DNA from: CBDCME01 sp965218865
Lineage (GTDB): Bacteria > Pseudomonadota > Alphaproteobacteria > JAAXGF01
Assembly (NCBI GenBank): GCA_965218865.1
Contig: CBDCME010000032.1
Location: 62,001 to 126,000, forward strand
Direction: 5' to 3'
DNA length: 64,000 nt
Shown here: piece by piece, positions 1 to 7,869 of the stretch
Layout of the letters: the number at the start of each line of letters is the position of its first letter
Position numbering within the stretch: position 1 is the stretch's first letter
The notes under the pieces: model-generated
Seen by the model: the letters and a program-made list of their open reading frames with translations, nothing else
What the model was told of the DNA's origin: nothing
Database searches by the model: none
Translations under genes and position numbers: made by a program

Positions 1-79
1 GAAAGGCATTCCGGTGTTCGGACCAGCGTAACGCCTTGGCAACGGCGCCACCCTCTGGTGGCCGCGCCGGTTTTGGCAT
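1..79 (-). CDS. Possible start of a gene downstream of the ceramide operon (partial)
   Basis: An ATG on the minus strand at 79 opens a frame that runs off the window start with no stop (about 26 codons, beginning M-P-K-P-A-R-P). It lies 84 bases after the spt stop and in the same direction, so it could be the next operon member. In Caulobacter, other ceramide genes such as an N-acyltransferase lie near this locus, but the visible residues are too few to assign a family. The frame could also be non-coding. Confidence 0.3.
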   Translation of the reverse strand, partial: MPKPARPPEGGAVAKALRWSEHRNAF

Positions 80-163
80 GGCGCCTCTACCACCGTGGCG
101 CCTTCCGTTGAAACGGCCGCTAAAGTCTGATGATTGGCGCTAGTCGCCCGCTTGTCCCACCGT

Positions 164-1375
164 TCACCGTTGGGCGTTCCGCGAAACGGTGCGGGGAATG
201 TTTAACACCACGGATTCGATCGCACTACAGATGCGCTCAATCTGTGCCTGGTCGTGGGCGGCGGAAACACTGCATCGCAACAAGGAACTGGTGTCGGGTG
301 TTCCCGGCGTTATCGCCAGATTGACGTAAATCCCGGCGTCGAGAATCCGGTTCCAGGCCAGAACGGCGTCGTCCCGGCTCGGCAGTTTGACCGCAATAAC
401 CGGACTCGGCGGCGCGGCAAGCGTGAGCCCCGCCCTTTCGAGCCGATCATAGAAAGCGTGAACGTTGCGCCACAGCTTGCTCATCAGCTCGGGATCGCTA
501 CGAATTCGACGCAAGGACATCAACACGGACGCGACAACCGACGGCGATAACGACGCCGTGAACATGTACGGCCGACTGGCAAAACGCAGATATTCGAATT
601 TCTCGTGGTTGGAGGCGCAAAAGCCGCCCATCGAGCCAAGGCTTTTGCTGAAGGTCCCAACGATGAAATCCACCTCCGCGGAAACCCCGACGTGATTGGC
701 GACACCTTGCCCGGTATCGCCATATACCCCGACCGAATGGGCTTCGTCGACGTAGAGATAGGCGTTGTGCCAGCGCTTGACCTCGGCGAATTCCGCCAAG
801 GGGGCGATGTCGCCGAACATGCTGTACAGACCCTCGACGATAATCAGCTTGTTCGAATTCTCTTTCTTGAGCCGCCGCAAGCGCTTATCGAGATCGTCCG
901 GGGAGTTGTGCCGGAAGCGGATGATCGTGGCGCCGCTCATGCGGCAGCCATCGTAGATGCAGGCGTGGCAATGGGCATCCACCAAGATGTAGTCACCGGG
1001 ACCGGCGAGGGCCGATATCACGCCGAGGTTGGCCTGATAACCGGTCGGAAACACCAAAGTGCTGCTACAATCGAAAAACGATGCCAACTCCTTCTCGAGT
1101 TCGCGATGATTGGCGTAGGTGCCGTTGGCGATACGCGATCCCGTCGTTCCGGTTCCCTGGCAGGCCAGCGCATCCTGAGCCAAGGCGATCGAATCCGGAT
1201 CGAAAGTCAGGCCAAGATAGTTGTTCGACCCGGCGAGAATCACCGTGCGGCCTTGAATGACCGCTTCAGTCGCCGAGTGAACCTCGTCCATGCAAACGCC
1301 GAACGGATCCCTGCCTGCAGCGGCGATCTGTTCATGTTGGGAGGGAAGAGAGCCGAATTTATCAAACAGATCCAT
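164..1375 (-). CDS. spt: Serine palmitoyltransferase-like, PLP-dependent alpha-oxoamine synthase
   Basis: This 403-residue protein belongs to the alpha-oxoamine synthase family, fold-type I PLP enzymes that condense an amino acid with an acyl thioester. The PLP lysine is K244 in T-F-S-K-S. D210 and H213 lie in D-E-A-H-S-V-G, and H137 in C-H-A-C is placed to stack on the cofactor ring. Family members include AONS (BioF), KBL and SPT. The context favours serine palmitoyltransferase: it follows a dedicated acyl carrier protein (6-base gap), a ceramide-reductase-like protein and an acyl-ACP synthetase, the same order as the Caulobacter ceramide locus. It would make 3-oxosphinganine from serine and acyl-ACP in the cytosol. 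No biotin genes are nearby to support BioF. The length is normal for the family and the stop is TGA. Confidence 0.85.
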   Translation of the reverse strand: MDLFDKFGSLPSQHEQIAAAGRDPFGVCMDEVHSATEAVIQGRTVILAGSNNYLGLTFDPDSIALAQDALACQGTGTTGSRIANGTYANHRELEKELASFFDCSSTLVFPTGYQANLGVISALAGPGDYILVDAHCHACIYDGCRMSGATIIRFRHNSPDDLDKRLRRLKKENSNKLIIVEGLYSMFGDIAPLAEFAEVKRWHNAYLYVDEAHSVGVYGDTGQGVANHVGVSAEVDFIVGTFSKSLGSMGGFCASNHEKFEYLRFASRPYMFTASLSPSVVASVLMSLRRIRSDPELMSKLWRNVHAFYDRLERAGLTLAAPPSPVIAVKLPSRDDAVLAWNRILDAGIYVNLAITPGTPDTSSLLRCSVSAAHDQAQIERICSAIESVVLNIPRTVSRNAQR

Positions 1376-1380
1376 GCTGC

Positions 1381-1647
1381 TTAAGTTCCCCGGGCTTGCC
1401 TATGGATGGTCTGGACCAAATCCCCGATGGTCCGAATCTCGGATAACATGTTCATCGGAATAGAGATACGGTAATCGTCTTCCACCTCCATTATCAAGTC
1501 GAGCACTGCCACCGAATCTATTTCCAAATCTCGGGCAATATCCGTGCTTCGTGTCAAATTTACGTTCCTAACGTTAAACGGCCGCAACAAAGTACACGTC
1601 TTAAGAAAAACCAGATCATCCTCGTCACGCATGCTGTGGAATTTCAC
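1381..1647 (-). CDS. acpR: Acyl carrier protein of the ceramide operon
   Basis: This is an 88-residue acidic carrier protein. The phosphopantetheine attachment motif is E-I-D-S-V-A-V with S45, at the start of the expected helix II, followed by an acidic helix (L-I-M-E-V-E-D-D-Y). It lies between the ceramide-reductase-like gene (84-base gap) and spt (6-base gap), so it probably presents the activated fatty acid to SPT. The N-terminus is longer than in standard ACPs; an in-frame ATG six codons in (MRDEDD) is an alternative start. It is a specialised carrier rather than the housekeeping AcpP, because no fatty-acid synthesis genes flank it. Confidence 0.8.
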   Translation of the reverse strand: MKFHSMRDEDDLVFLKTCTLLRPFNVRNVNLTRSTDIARDLEIDSVAVLDLIMEVEDDYRISIPMNMLSEIRTIGDLVQTIHRQARGT

Positions 1648-1731
1648 CCCACGCCAGCGTCACAAATCTACATTAACACGGGACCCCCCGCAAACCTGGA
1701 TAAGCTCCACCCTCTTGCCTCAATATTAGCG

Positions 1732-2673
1732 CTAAAGCAAGTTGTTTTCTAAGTACCAGCTGATTGTGCGGTCAAAACCCCCATAGATCGCCGTATTAGG
1801 ACGCCAATTAGTACAACGCGTCAAGTCATTTTCGATACATACCCAATTCTTATGATAAAATTCCTGTACTTTGCCTGCCGTGATGGTCGGCGTCGCTCCG
1901 TTTAGCCGACAGATGCCGAAATTCGCCGCCGCGGCCATCGTCATCAAAACCCGTGGCACCGGCAAACAGATCACGCGCCGTCGCAGCGCGCACCTTCCGG
2001 CTTCGGCGATGTCCAGCCATCGGTAGCCGTCCTCGCAGGCATCACGGATCTCGAATGTAACACCACTTTCGAGGTCCGAAGCAAGTAGTGTTTTCACTGC
2101 CTCGCAGAGATCGGCGACATAAATCAGCGAAAACCGCGACGATCGCCGGTTCGGCACCGGCAGGATTCCGCGTTTCATCAATCGGAACAATGGCAATGTC
2201 CCCTTGTCCCGGGGACCGTAGACCGCGGGCGGGCGGAGGATGGTCCAATGCATGTCGCCGGCGCCCCCGGCCAGGGCGGCCTCGGCGGCGCGTTTGCTCG
2301 CGGCGTAATCGGAAAGCTCGGGATGACGCGCCGCCAGCGAGGAGAGAAAAATGAGCCGCGGGGGCGCGGATCGTTGGCGACAAATCCTCGCCAAACGCTC
2401 GGTTCCCTCACGATTGGCCCGATCGAAATCGGATCCCGCCGGGCCTTTCAAGAGCCCGGCGCAATGCACGACCGCGGCGGCGCCGTCCACCAGCCGCCGA
2501 AGATCCTCGTCGCCCTCCAGCGACCCGAGTACGACAGCGGCGCCCGAGGCCGCGACGCTGTCCGCCCGGCCACGGCAAAGCGCCCGAACCTCGAATCCCG
2601 AGTTTGTCAGACAATCAACGAGATGACGGCCGATAAAACCGGTCGCCCCTGTTACGGCGACCCTGCTCACCAC
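1732..2673 (-). CDS. cerR: NAD-dependent epimerase/dehydratase-like ceramide reductase
   Basis: This 313-residue extended short-chain dehydrogenase has the N-terminal Rossmann motif T-G-A-T-G-F-I-G (G9, G12, G15) and the catalytic pair Y123 and K127 in Y-A-A-S-K. In bacterial sphingolipid loci an NAD-epimerase-like protein reduces the 3-oxo group after N-acylation. Its position between the acyl-ACP synthetase and the acp/spt pair supports that role. From sequence alone it could be any sugar-nucleotide-type epimerase, so the function rests on synteny. The last residues (W-Y-L-E-N-N-L-L) end cleanly before the acp gene. Confidence 0.75.
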   Translation of the reverse strand: MVSRVAVTGATGFIGRHLVDCLTNSGFEVRALCRGRADSVAASGAAVVLGSLEGDEDLRRLVDGAAAVVHCAGLLKGPAGSDFDRANREGTERLARICRQRSAPPRLIFLSSLAARHPELSDYAASKRAAEAALAGGAGDMHWTILRPPAVYGPRDKGTLPLFRLMKRGILPVPNRRSSRFSLIYVADLCEAVKTLLASDLESGVTFEIRDACEDGYRWLDIAEAGRCALRRRVICLPVPRVLMTMAAAANFGICRLNGATPTITAGKVQEFYHKNWVCIENDLTRCTNWRPNTAIYGGFDRTISWYLENNLL

Positions 2674-2762
2674 CGGGCTCTTGCCCTATTGCCCCTTGCA
2701 CGCCGCCCGGATTCGGGATCCGCATCGGGCACTGCCATGGGTCCCCGCCGGATACCGAGAGA

Positions 2763-4508
2763 CTAGGCTACGGGTGTCGAATAGACACCCGACAGAAACC
2801 GATCCTTGGCGGCCGAACGGCTGAGCTTTCCCGAGGAGGTAACGGGCAGGCTTCGAGGCTTTGCCAGTACCACGGTGCAATCGACTCCCGCCGTCTTGTG
2901 GACGACTTCGCCGACATCCTCCTTGAGCTGATCGCGTGCTTCGAGGCCACCAGACCTACACTGGACGATGGTAACGATTTTTTCCGTCCCGTCCGCCTCG
3001 TCGATGGAGAAGGCGGCGACATCGCCACTACGCATGCCCGGCAGCCTTTCCACCGCCCATTCGATGTCCTGCGGCCAAATGTTACGGCCGTTGAAAATGA
3101 TAAGATCCTTGCATCGGCCCGTGATCACGAGCGCGCCGTCGACGGTATAGCCGAGATCACCGGTATCGAGCCAACCGCTGTTGGACAACACGCTTGAAGT
3201 GGCTTCGGGATCCTCGAAATAGCCGCTCATCACGCTGGGTCCCCTAACCATGACGCGGCCAACGTGGCGGTCGCCGAGCACAGTGCCCTCCGAGTCTTCA
3301 ATTCTGATTTCGTGGTCGGGCAAGGTCTTGCCGCAATAAACAAAAGCGCGTGTCTTTTTCGCCTCCGCGTCGCCGCTCGCCTCGACGACCTGATTCGTTC
3401 GCGCGACCCGGGTCATATCGACCCTGTCGACCTTAAACTCGTCGTCCAGAGGCGCGAAGGTCACCGCGAGGGTGGATTCGGCCAAGCCGTAGCTGGGCAA
3501 GAAAGCCGAGCGACGGAATCCCAAGGCCCCGAATCTCTCGGCAAAACGATCGAGAACATTGGCCCTGACCATGTCCCCGCCAACGCCGGCGACCCGCCAC
3601 GTCGACAAATCGTAGGGTGCCGAATGACCATTAGCCAAGCGACGGGTGCAAAGTTCGTACCCGAACGAGGGGCTGAATGCCAAGGTTCCCCTGTTTCTCG
3701 TAATCAACTCGAGCCAAACCAGGGGACGTCGGGCGAAATCGCTCGTCATCATGTAATCGACCGAAAGCTGAGCCAACATCGGGGCGATACAGAAACCGAC
3801 GAGTCCCATGTCGTGGTACAGGGGAAGCCACGAGACGCATCTATCTCCCGGCACGATCTCGAGTCCATGGCTGATGATTGCCCGGGCATTGTTGGTGACC
3901 GCGCTCTGCGACACCACGATCCCCTTGGGAGCGCTCGTACTCCCCGAGGAATACTGGATATAGCAGGCGTCTTCGCGCCCCACAGGGTGGAGTTCGTTGG
4001 CCTCGGGGATGGCCGCGAGGTCCTCGGGGGTTCCGAGGAACGTGATCGTCAAATCGGCCGTGGCCTCGCGAATGAGATCCATGAAATCGGGCGAAGCGAC
4101 AGCCGCGACCGGCGCCGCGGCCGTGATCATCGAGCGCACGTGCCTGACGTAGGGTTCACGCCCTCCCAGATTGATCGGCAAGGGCAAGGGTACCGGGATC
4201 AGCGAGGCGTACTGGCAGGCGTAGAAGAGAACGTGGAAGTCGGGCGTGCAATCCACGAGGACGACGACCCGCCCGCGGCGAGGCAAGCCGAAACCCACCA
4301 GCTTGCGCGCAAGTGACACCGCCCGCTCGCGCAACTCGGCATAGGAGAAATGCGCGACCAATTCGCCACGCACGGAGTAATAATTGTAACCGGTCTCGCC
4401 CTTGGCCGCGTAATCGAGAGCCTCGACGAGAGTATCAAATCGACCCGGACAAAGTGCCGTCGATTCGTTGACTGTCGGCGTCGGGCCCTGCATCGGGATT
4501 ATTGCCAA
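2763..4508 (-). CDS. acpS2: Fatty acyl-AMP ligase / acyl-ACP synthetase
   Basis: This is a 581-residue adenylate-forming (ANL superfamily) enzyme. The phosphate loop reads Y-S-S-G-S-T-S-A-P-K-G (near residues 186-196). A Y-G-L-A-E-S motif follows, and the hinge and C-terminal lysine region contain T-G-D-L-G-Y and S-S-G-K-L-S-R. It most resembles fatty acyl-AMP ligases, which load fatty acids onto carrier proteins rather than CoA. As the first gene of the operon it would activate a fatty acid and charge the adjacent carrier protein for SPT. The gap to the next gene is 89 bases. The promoter should lie in 4509-4825. The gene symbol follows the functional name and is not an assigned locus name. 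Confidence 0.75.
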   Translation of the reverse strand: MAIIPMQGPTPTVNESTALCPGRFDTLVEALDYAAKGETGYNYYSVRGELVAHFSYAELRERAVSLARKLVGFGLPRRGRVVVLVDCTPDFHVLFYACQYASLIPVPLPLPINLGGREPYVRHVRSMITAAAPVAAVASPDFMDLIREATADLTITFLGTPEDLAAIPEANELHPVGREDACYIQYSSGSTSAPKGIVVSQSAVTNNARAIISHGLEIVPGDRCVSWLPLYHDMGLVGFCIAPMLAQLSVDYMMTSDFARRPLVWLELITRNRGTLAFSPSFGYELCTRRLANGHSAPYDLSTWRVAGVGGDMVRANVLDRFAERFGALGFRRSAFLPSYGLAESTLAVTFAPLDDEFKVDRVDMTRVARTNQVVEASGDAEAKKTRAFVYCGKTLPDHEIRIEDSEGTVLGDRHVGRVMVRGPSVMSGYFEDPEATSSVLSNSGWLDTGDLGYTVDGALVITGRCKDLIIFNGRNIWPQDIEWAVERLPGMRSGDVAAFSIDEADGTEKIVTIVQCRSGGLEARDQLKEDVGEVVHKTAGVDCTVVLAKPRSLPVTSSGKLSRSAAKDRFLSGVYSTPVA

Positions 4509-4825
4509 TCCGTTCGGGAGTGTCTTTCAGCCGTGCTGTCGTTACGCCACCAAGCTGAAACCAACATCCGACTAACCTTGGCCTGGAATCGGAAAACGCT
4601 GGACGGATCGAATACGATAAATGGTCCGTCCAAAAAAGGCAAGATGTGGCGCGAGGATGTCCAGAACCTCCTGTTGCGCGCCTCGAAACGCGAAACGGCG
4701 GATTGCTCCGGAGCCAAACCCGATCCCTTGGCGCCGACCGGAGCGATCGGCCCGAAGCGGGATTTGCCCGCGGACATCGATTTCACGGCACCGCCGTCTC
4801 GTCATTTCGCGGCACGATCGCTTCC
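4509..4825. other. Intergenic region upstream of the ceramide operon
   Basis: These 317 bases lie between the start of the acyl-AMP ligase gene and the end of the helicase gene, both on the minus strand. Short open frames exist on both strands but none has a recognisable product. The operon promoter is expected here, but no convincing -35/-10 pair stands out. Confidence 0.4.
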
Positions 4826-6256
4826 CTATTTCTTGCCCTTCGTCACGGGACGCAACAGGAATGCCGGAACATGATCTCCCATCCCCACGACAGCGGAATC
4901 GGCAGGCTCGTTTCTTGAGGACCTGTCGCGGACTCCCCGTTTTGCCTTCGGCTCCGGCACACGGTGGCCGTGATCCCTTGCCTTCGGCTCCGGCACCCGA
5001 TAGCCGTGATCCCTTGCCTTCGGCTCCGGCACCCGATAGCCGTGATCCCTTGCTTTCGGCTCCGGCACCCGGTGGCCGTGATCCCTTGCCCTCTGCATTG
5101 GCGCCGGCCGTATATCCCTTTCCGCCTTCCGCCCATCGTCGCTCGAAACCAAGATCCGGGGTATCGTCTTGCCGATGAGGCGAGCGATGGCGTCGACGAA
5201 TTTACCGTCCGCGGCAACGGCGAGCGTGATCGCGCGCCCAAGATGCCCGGCCCGGCCCGTGCGCCCGATCCGATGGATGTAATCCTCGGCGTGGGTCGGG
5301 ACGTCGTAGTTGAAAACGTGACTCAGCCCGAAAATGTCGAGGCCACGCGCGGCAACGTCGCTGGCGACCAGGAATCGAACCTCGCCGCGTTTGAAGGACT
5401 CGAGGGTTTTGGTCCGCAGGGATTGCGGCATGTCTCCGTGGAGAGCCGCCGATTCGAACCCGTGCCGGCGGAGAGTCTTGTTGAGCAAATCGACGTCCCG
5501 CTTGCGATTGCAAAACACCAACGCGTTGCGTACCGCCGGGCCGCGCAAAAAAGTGCGCAACGCCTTGCCCTTCTCGCGGGGCGCGACGATCGCCAGGGCG
5601 TGACTGACGTTTTCAGCCGGCGAGGTCGGCGGGTCGACGCTAATCTCCTTCGGATTGTGCAGAAAGGCGTCGGCGAGGCGTCGGATTTCGCCGGGCATGG
5701 TGGCGGAAAAGAACAAGGTTTGACGTAAGGGCGGCAACAGCGCCACGATTCGCTCGACGTCGGGAATGAAGCCCATGTCGAGCATGCGGTCCGCTTCGTC
5801 GATGACAAGAATCTTCACGCCCCGCATGAGAATTTTTCCGCGCTCGACAAGATCGAGTAACCGCCCCGGCGTCGCGATCAGAACGTCTACCTCGCGGTTG
5901 AGCACTTGTTCCTGCTCGCCCAGCGAGACGCCACCGATGAGAAGTGCCATCGAGAGCTTGTGTTGCTTTCCGTAGATCTCGAAATTCTCGGAGACCTGGG
6001 TCGCCAGTTCCCGCGTTGGCGTCAGAATGAGCGAGCGCGGCATCCGGGCCTTGGCGGTTCCCGCCGCGAGAATGTCGATCATCGGAAGGGTAAAGGCCGC
6101 TGTCTTTCCGGTCCCGGTTTGGGCGGTGCCGAGAACGTCGCGCCCCTGAAGAATGAAAGGGATCGCCACTTCCTGGATAGCCATCGGCTCGTCGTATCCC
6201 GCGTCCGCGACGGCCTGCAAGACCTCTTCACTGAGGCCAAGGTCCTCAAAACGCAT
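4826..6256 (-). CDS. rhlE: DEAD-box ATP-dependent RNA helicase, RhlE-like
   Basis: This 476-residue helicase has the expected motif order: Q motif (F-E-D-L-G-L ... M-A-I-Q), Walker A A-Q-T-G-T-G-K-T, P-T-R-E-L-A, D-E-A-D, S-A-T, and the C-terminal R-G-L-D and H-R-I-G-R-T-G-R. It would unwind structured RNA in ribosome assembly or mRNA decay. After the RecA2 domain the tail is basic and contains four copies of a 12-residue repeat (A-R-D-H-G-Y-R-V-P-E-P-K type, DNA at 4945-5088), unlike typical RhlE tails. The start is the ATG just before R-F-E-D-L-G-L, which begins the Q motif. It is not obviously in an operon. Confidence 0.9.
   Translation of the reverse strand: MRFEDLGLSEEVLQAVADAGYDEPMAIQEVAIPFILQGRDVLGTAQTGTGKTAAFTLPMIDILAAGTAKARMPRSLILTPTRELATQVSENFEIYGKQHKLSMALLIGGVSLGEQEQVLNREVDVLIATPGRLLDLVERGKILMRGVKILVIDEADRMLDMGFIPDVERIVALLPPLRQTLFFSATMPGEIRRLADAFLHNPKEISVDPPTSPAENVSHALAIVAPREKGKALRTFLRGPAVRNALVFCNRKRDVDLLNKTLRRHGFESAALHGDMPQSLRTKTLESFKRGEVRFLVASDVAARGLDIFGLSHVFNYDVPTHAEDYIHRIGRTGRAGHLGRAITLAVAADGKFVDAIARLIGKTIPRILVSSDDGRKAERDIRPAPMQRARDHGHRVPEPKARDHGYRVPEPKARDHGYRVPEPKARDHGHRVPEPKAKRGVRDRSSRNEPADSAVVGMGDHVPAFLLRPVTKGKK
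4945..5088 (-). repeat. Four 36-bp tandem repeats inside the helicase tail
   Basis: Units begin at 4945, 4981, 5017 and 5053 with a 36-bp period and a few substitutions (H or Y at one position). They encode A-R-D-H-G-(H/Y)-R-V-P-E-P-K on the minus strand. The period is a multiple of three, so changes in copy number keep the frame. Confidence 0.9.
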
Positions 6257-6518
6257 GAGTTTGACGGATGTCTGGATTTGGTTGCCGGACTGGCACGATC
6301 ACTCAATAAACCTGTTGGTTAGTTTCCGTTCACTGGTTTTCACCACCGCGAAGCCGCTGTCTGATCAAAGCCGGGACGGTGGGCCTTGGCGTGGCTGTTT
6401 TCTGCCATAATCGGTTCGTCTTGGAAAGATCGCCAAGGGTTCCGAAGTGTGCGCCCTCGCGCCTTGGCGCGCAAGAGGTATTCCGCTAGTCTGCTCTCCG
6501 CCCGATCATGGAACCGCA

Positions 6519-7061
6519 ATGTTGATCGACGCCTCTCGTTCCGCGCTCTTGATTGTCGACGTGCAGGAACGCTTATTGCCGACGGTGTCCGATCCCGACG
6601 GTGTCGTGCGCGGATGCGGTTTGTTGCTCGAAGCGGCCCGGCGGCTGGACGTCCCCTTCATCGTCTCGGAACAATATCCCAAGGGACTGGGTCCGACGGT
6701 GACGCCGCTGAACGACATGGTGCCGGCCTGGTCGGTTTGCGAGAAACTCCATTTTTCGTGCGTTGGTGATCCCACGTTGCGGCAACGTCTCGGCCGGCTC
6801 GGGCGACCGCAAATCGTGATTGGCGGAATCGAAGCCCACGTCTGCGTGTTGCAGACCGCGCTCGGTCTCGGCGAACAGGGCCTGCAACCGATCGTGGTCG
6901 AGGACGCGGTGTCGTCGCGGCTGGAGTCCAGCCGAGCAACCGCACTCGCGCGATTGCGGGCCAACGGGGTCGAGATCGTCACCGTGGAGATGGTACTATT
7001 CGAATGGCTGAACCGCGCCGGAACCGACGCCTTTCGCGACCTCAGCAAGCTCGTTCGCTAG
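6519..7061 (+). CDS. Isochorismatase-like cysteine hydrolase
   Basis: This 180-residue hydrolase has the family's catalytic triad: D14 (I-V-D-V-Q-E), K76 (E-K-L-H-F-S) and C109 (A-H-V-C-V-L-Q). It resembles the short YcaC/hydrolase branch rather than EntB. The substrate cannot be read from the sequence. The start at 6519 (M-L-I-D-A-S-R) is chosen because conserved sequence begins there; the longer frame from 6447 adds only unrelated residues. It lies upstream of, and in the same direction as, the ABC exporter genes (76-base gap), with no clear functional link. Confidence 0.8.
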   Translation: MLIDASRSALLIVDVQERLLPTVSDPDGVVRGCGLLLEAARRLDVPFIVSEQYPKGLGPTVTPLNDMVPAWSVCEKLHFSCVGDPTLRQRLGRLGRPQIVIGGIEAHVCVLQTALGLGEQGLQPIVVEDAVSSRLESSRATALARLRANGVEIVTVEMVLFEWLNRAGTDAFRDLSKLVR

Positions 7062-7137
7062 CGGGCGGGTCAAGAAGAACGCCCACAGTCAGCCAGGTTT
7101 TGGCTTCAATGTATTCCCCCCTTTCCGAATTCGTCCG

Positions 7138-7869
7138 ATGATGTCCCCATTGCAGCCCGCCGAACGGCGTGAAACTTTTCGGGCGGAGGGCGTCACCAAG
7201 GTTTACGAAACCGGGGAAACCCAGGTCCGGGCCCTCCGCGGCATCGATTTGAGCCTGTACGAGGGCGAGTTGGCCGTGTTGCTGGGTCCGTCCGGTAGCG
7301 GCAAATCGACCCTGCTCAACATTCTCGGCGGCCTGGACCGTCCGACCGCGGGTCGGGTCCTGTTTCAGGGCACGGATTTGAGCGCCCGCGCCGACCGCGC
7401 CTTGACCCTGTACCGACGCGAGTACGTCGGCTTCATCTTTCAGTTCTACAATTTGATACCGAGCCTGAGCGCCCGCGAGAACGTCGCCCTGGTCACCGAG
7501 ATCGCCGCCCACCCGATGGCTCCCGACGAAGCGCTGAAGCTGGTGGGATTGGGCCATCGTCTCGATCACTTCCCGGCCCAGCTCTCTGGAGGCGAGCAAC
7601 AACGGGTCGCGATCGCCCGCGCCATCGCCAAGCGCCCCTCGGTGCTTCTTTGCGACGAGCCGACCGGGGCGCTGGACAGCAAGACGGGCGTGATCGTCCT
7701 CGAGGCCATCGTGATGGCGAATCGGGAACTCGGCGCGACCACGGCCATCATCACCCACAACGCGCCGATCGCGGCCATGGCCGACCGCGTCATTCGATTC
7801 GGTGACGGACACATCCATGAAATCGAGGAAAACACCGACAAGCTGGAACCCGGAGATCTTGAATGGTGA
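7138..7869 (+). CDS. ABC exporter ATP-binding protein, LolD/MacB type
   Basis: This 243-residue ATPase has Walker A G-P-S-G-S-G-K-S-T, signature L-S-G-G-E-Q-Q-R, Walker B V-L-L-C-D-E-P-T, and the Q-loop F-Q-F-Y-N-L typical of LolD/MacB-type ATPases. The stop overlaps the permease start by 7 bases (ATGGTGA), so the two are translationally coupled. It should power the FtsX-like permease as a mechanotransmission-type exporter. The substrate is unknown; candidates are lipids, peptides or small drugs. Confidence 0.88.
   Translation: MMSPLQPAERRETFRAEGVTKVYETGETQVRALRGIDLSLYEGELAVLLGPSGSGKSTLLNILGGLDRPTAGRVLFQGTDLSARADRALTLYRREYVGFIFQFYNLIPSLSARENVALVTEIAAHPMAPDEALKLVGLGHRLDHFPAQLSGGEQQRVAIARAIAKRPSVLLCDEPTGALDSKTGVIVLEAIVMANRELGATTAIITHNAPIAAMADRVIRFGDGHIHEIEENTDKLEPGDLEW

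Noticed and set aside
4945..5088. 36-bp periodic repeats resembling the period of a CRISPR array
   Set aside because: The units are directly adjacent with no spacers and are translated in frame in the helicase tail. No cas genes are present.
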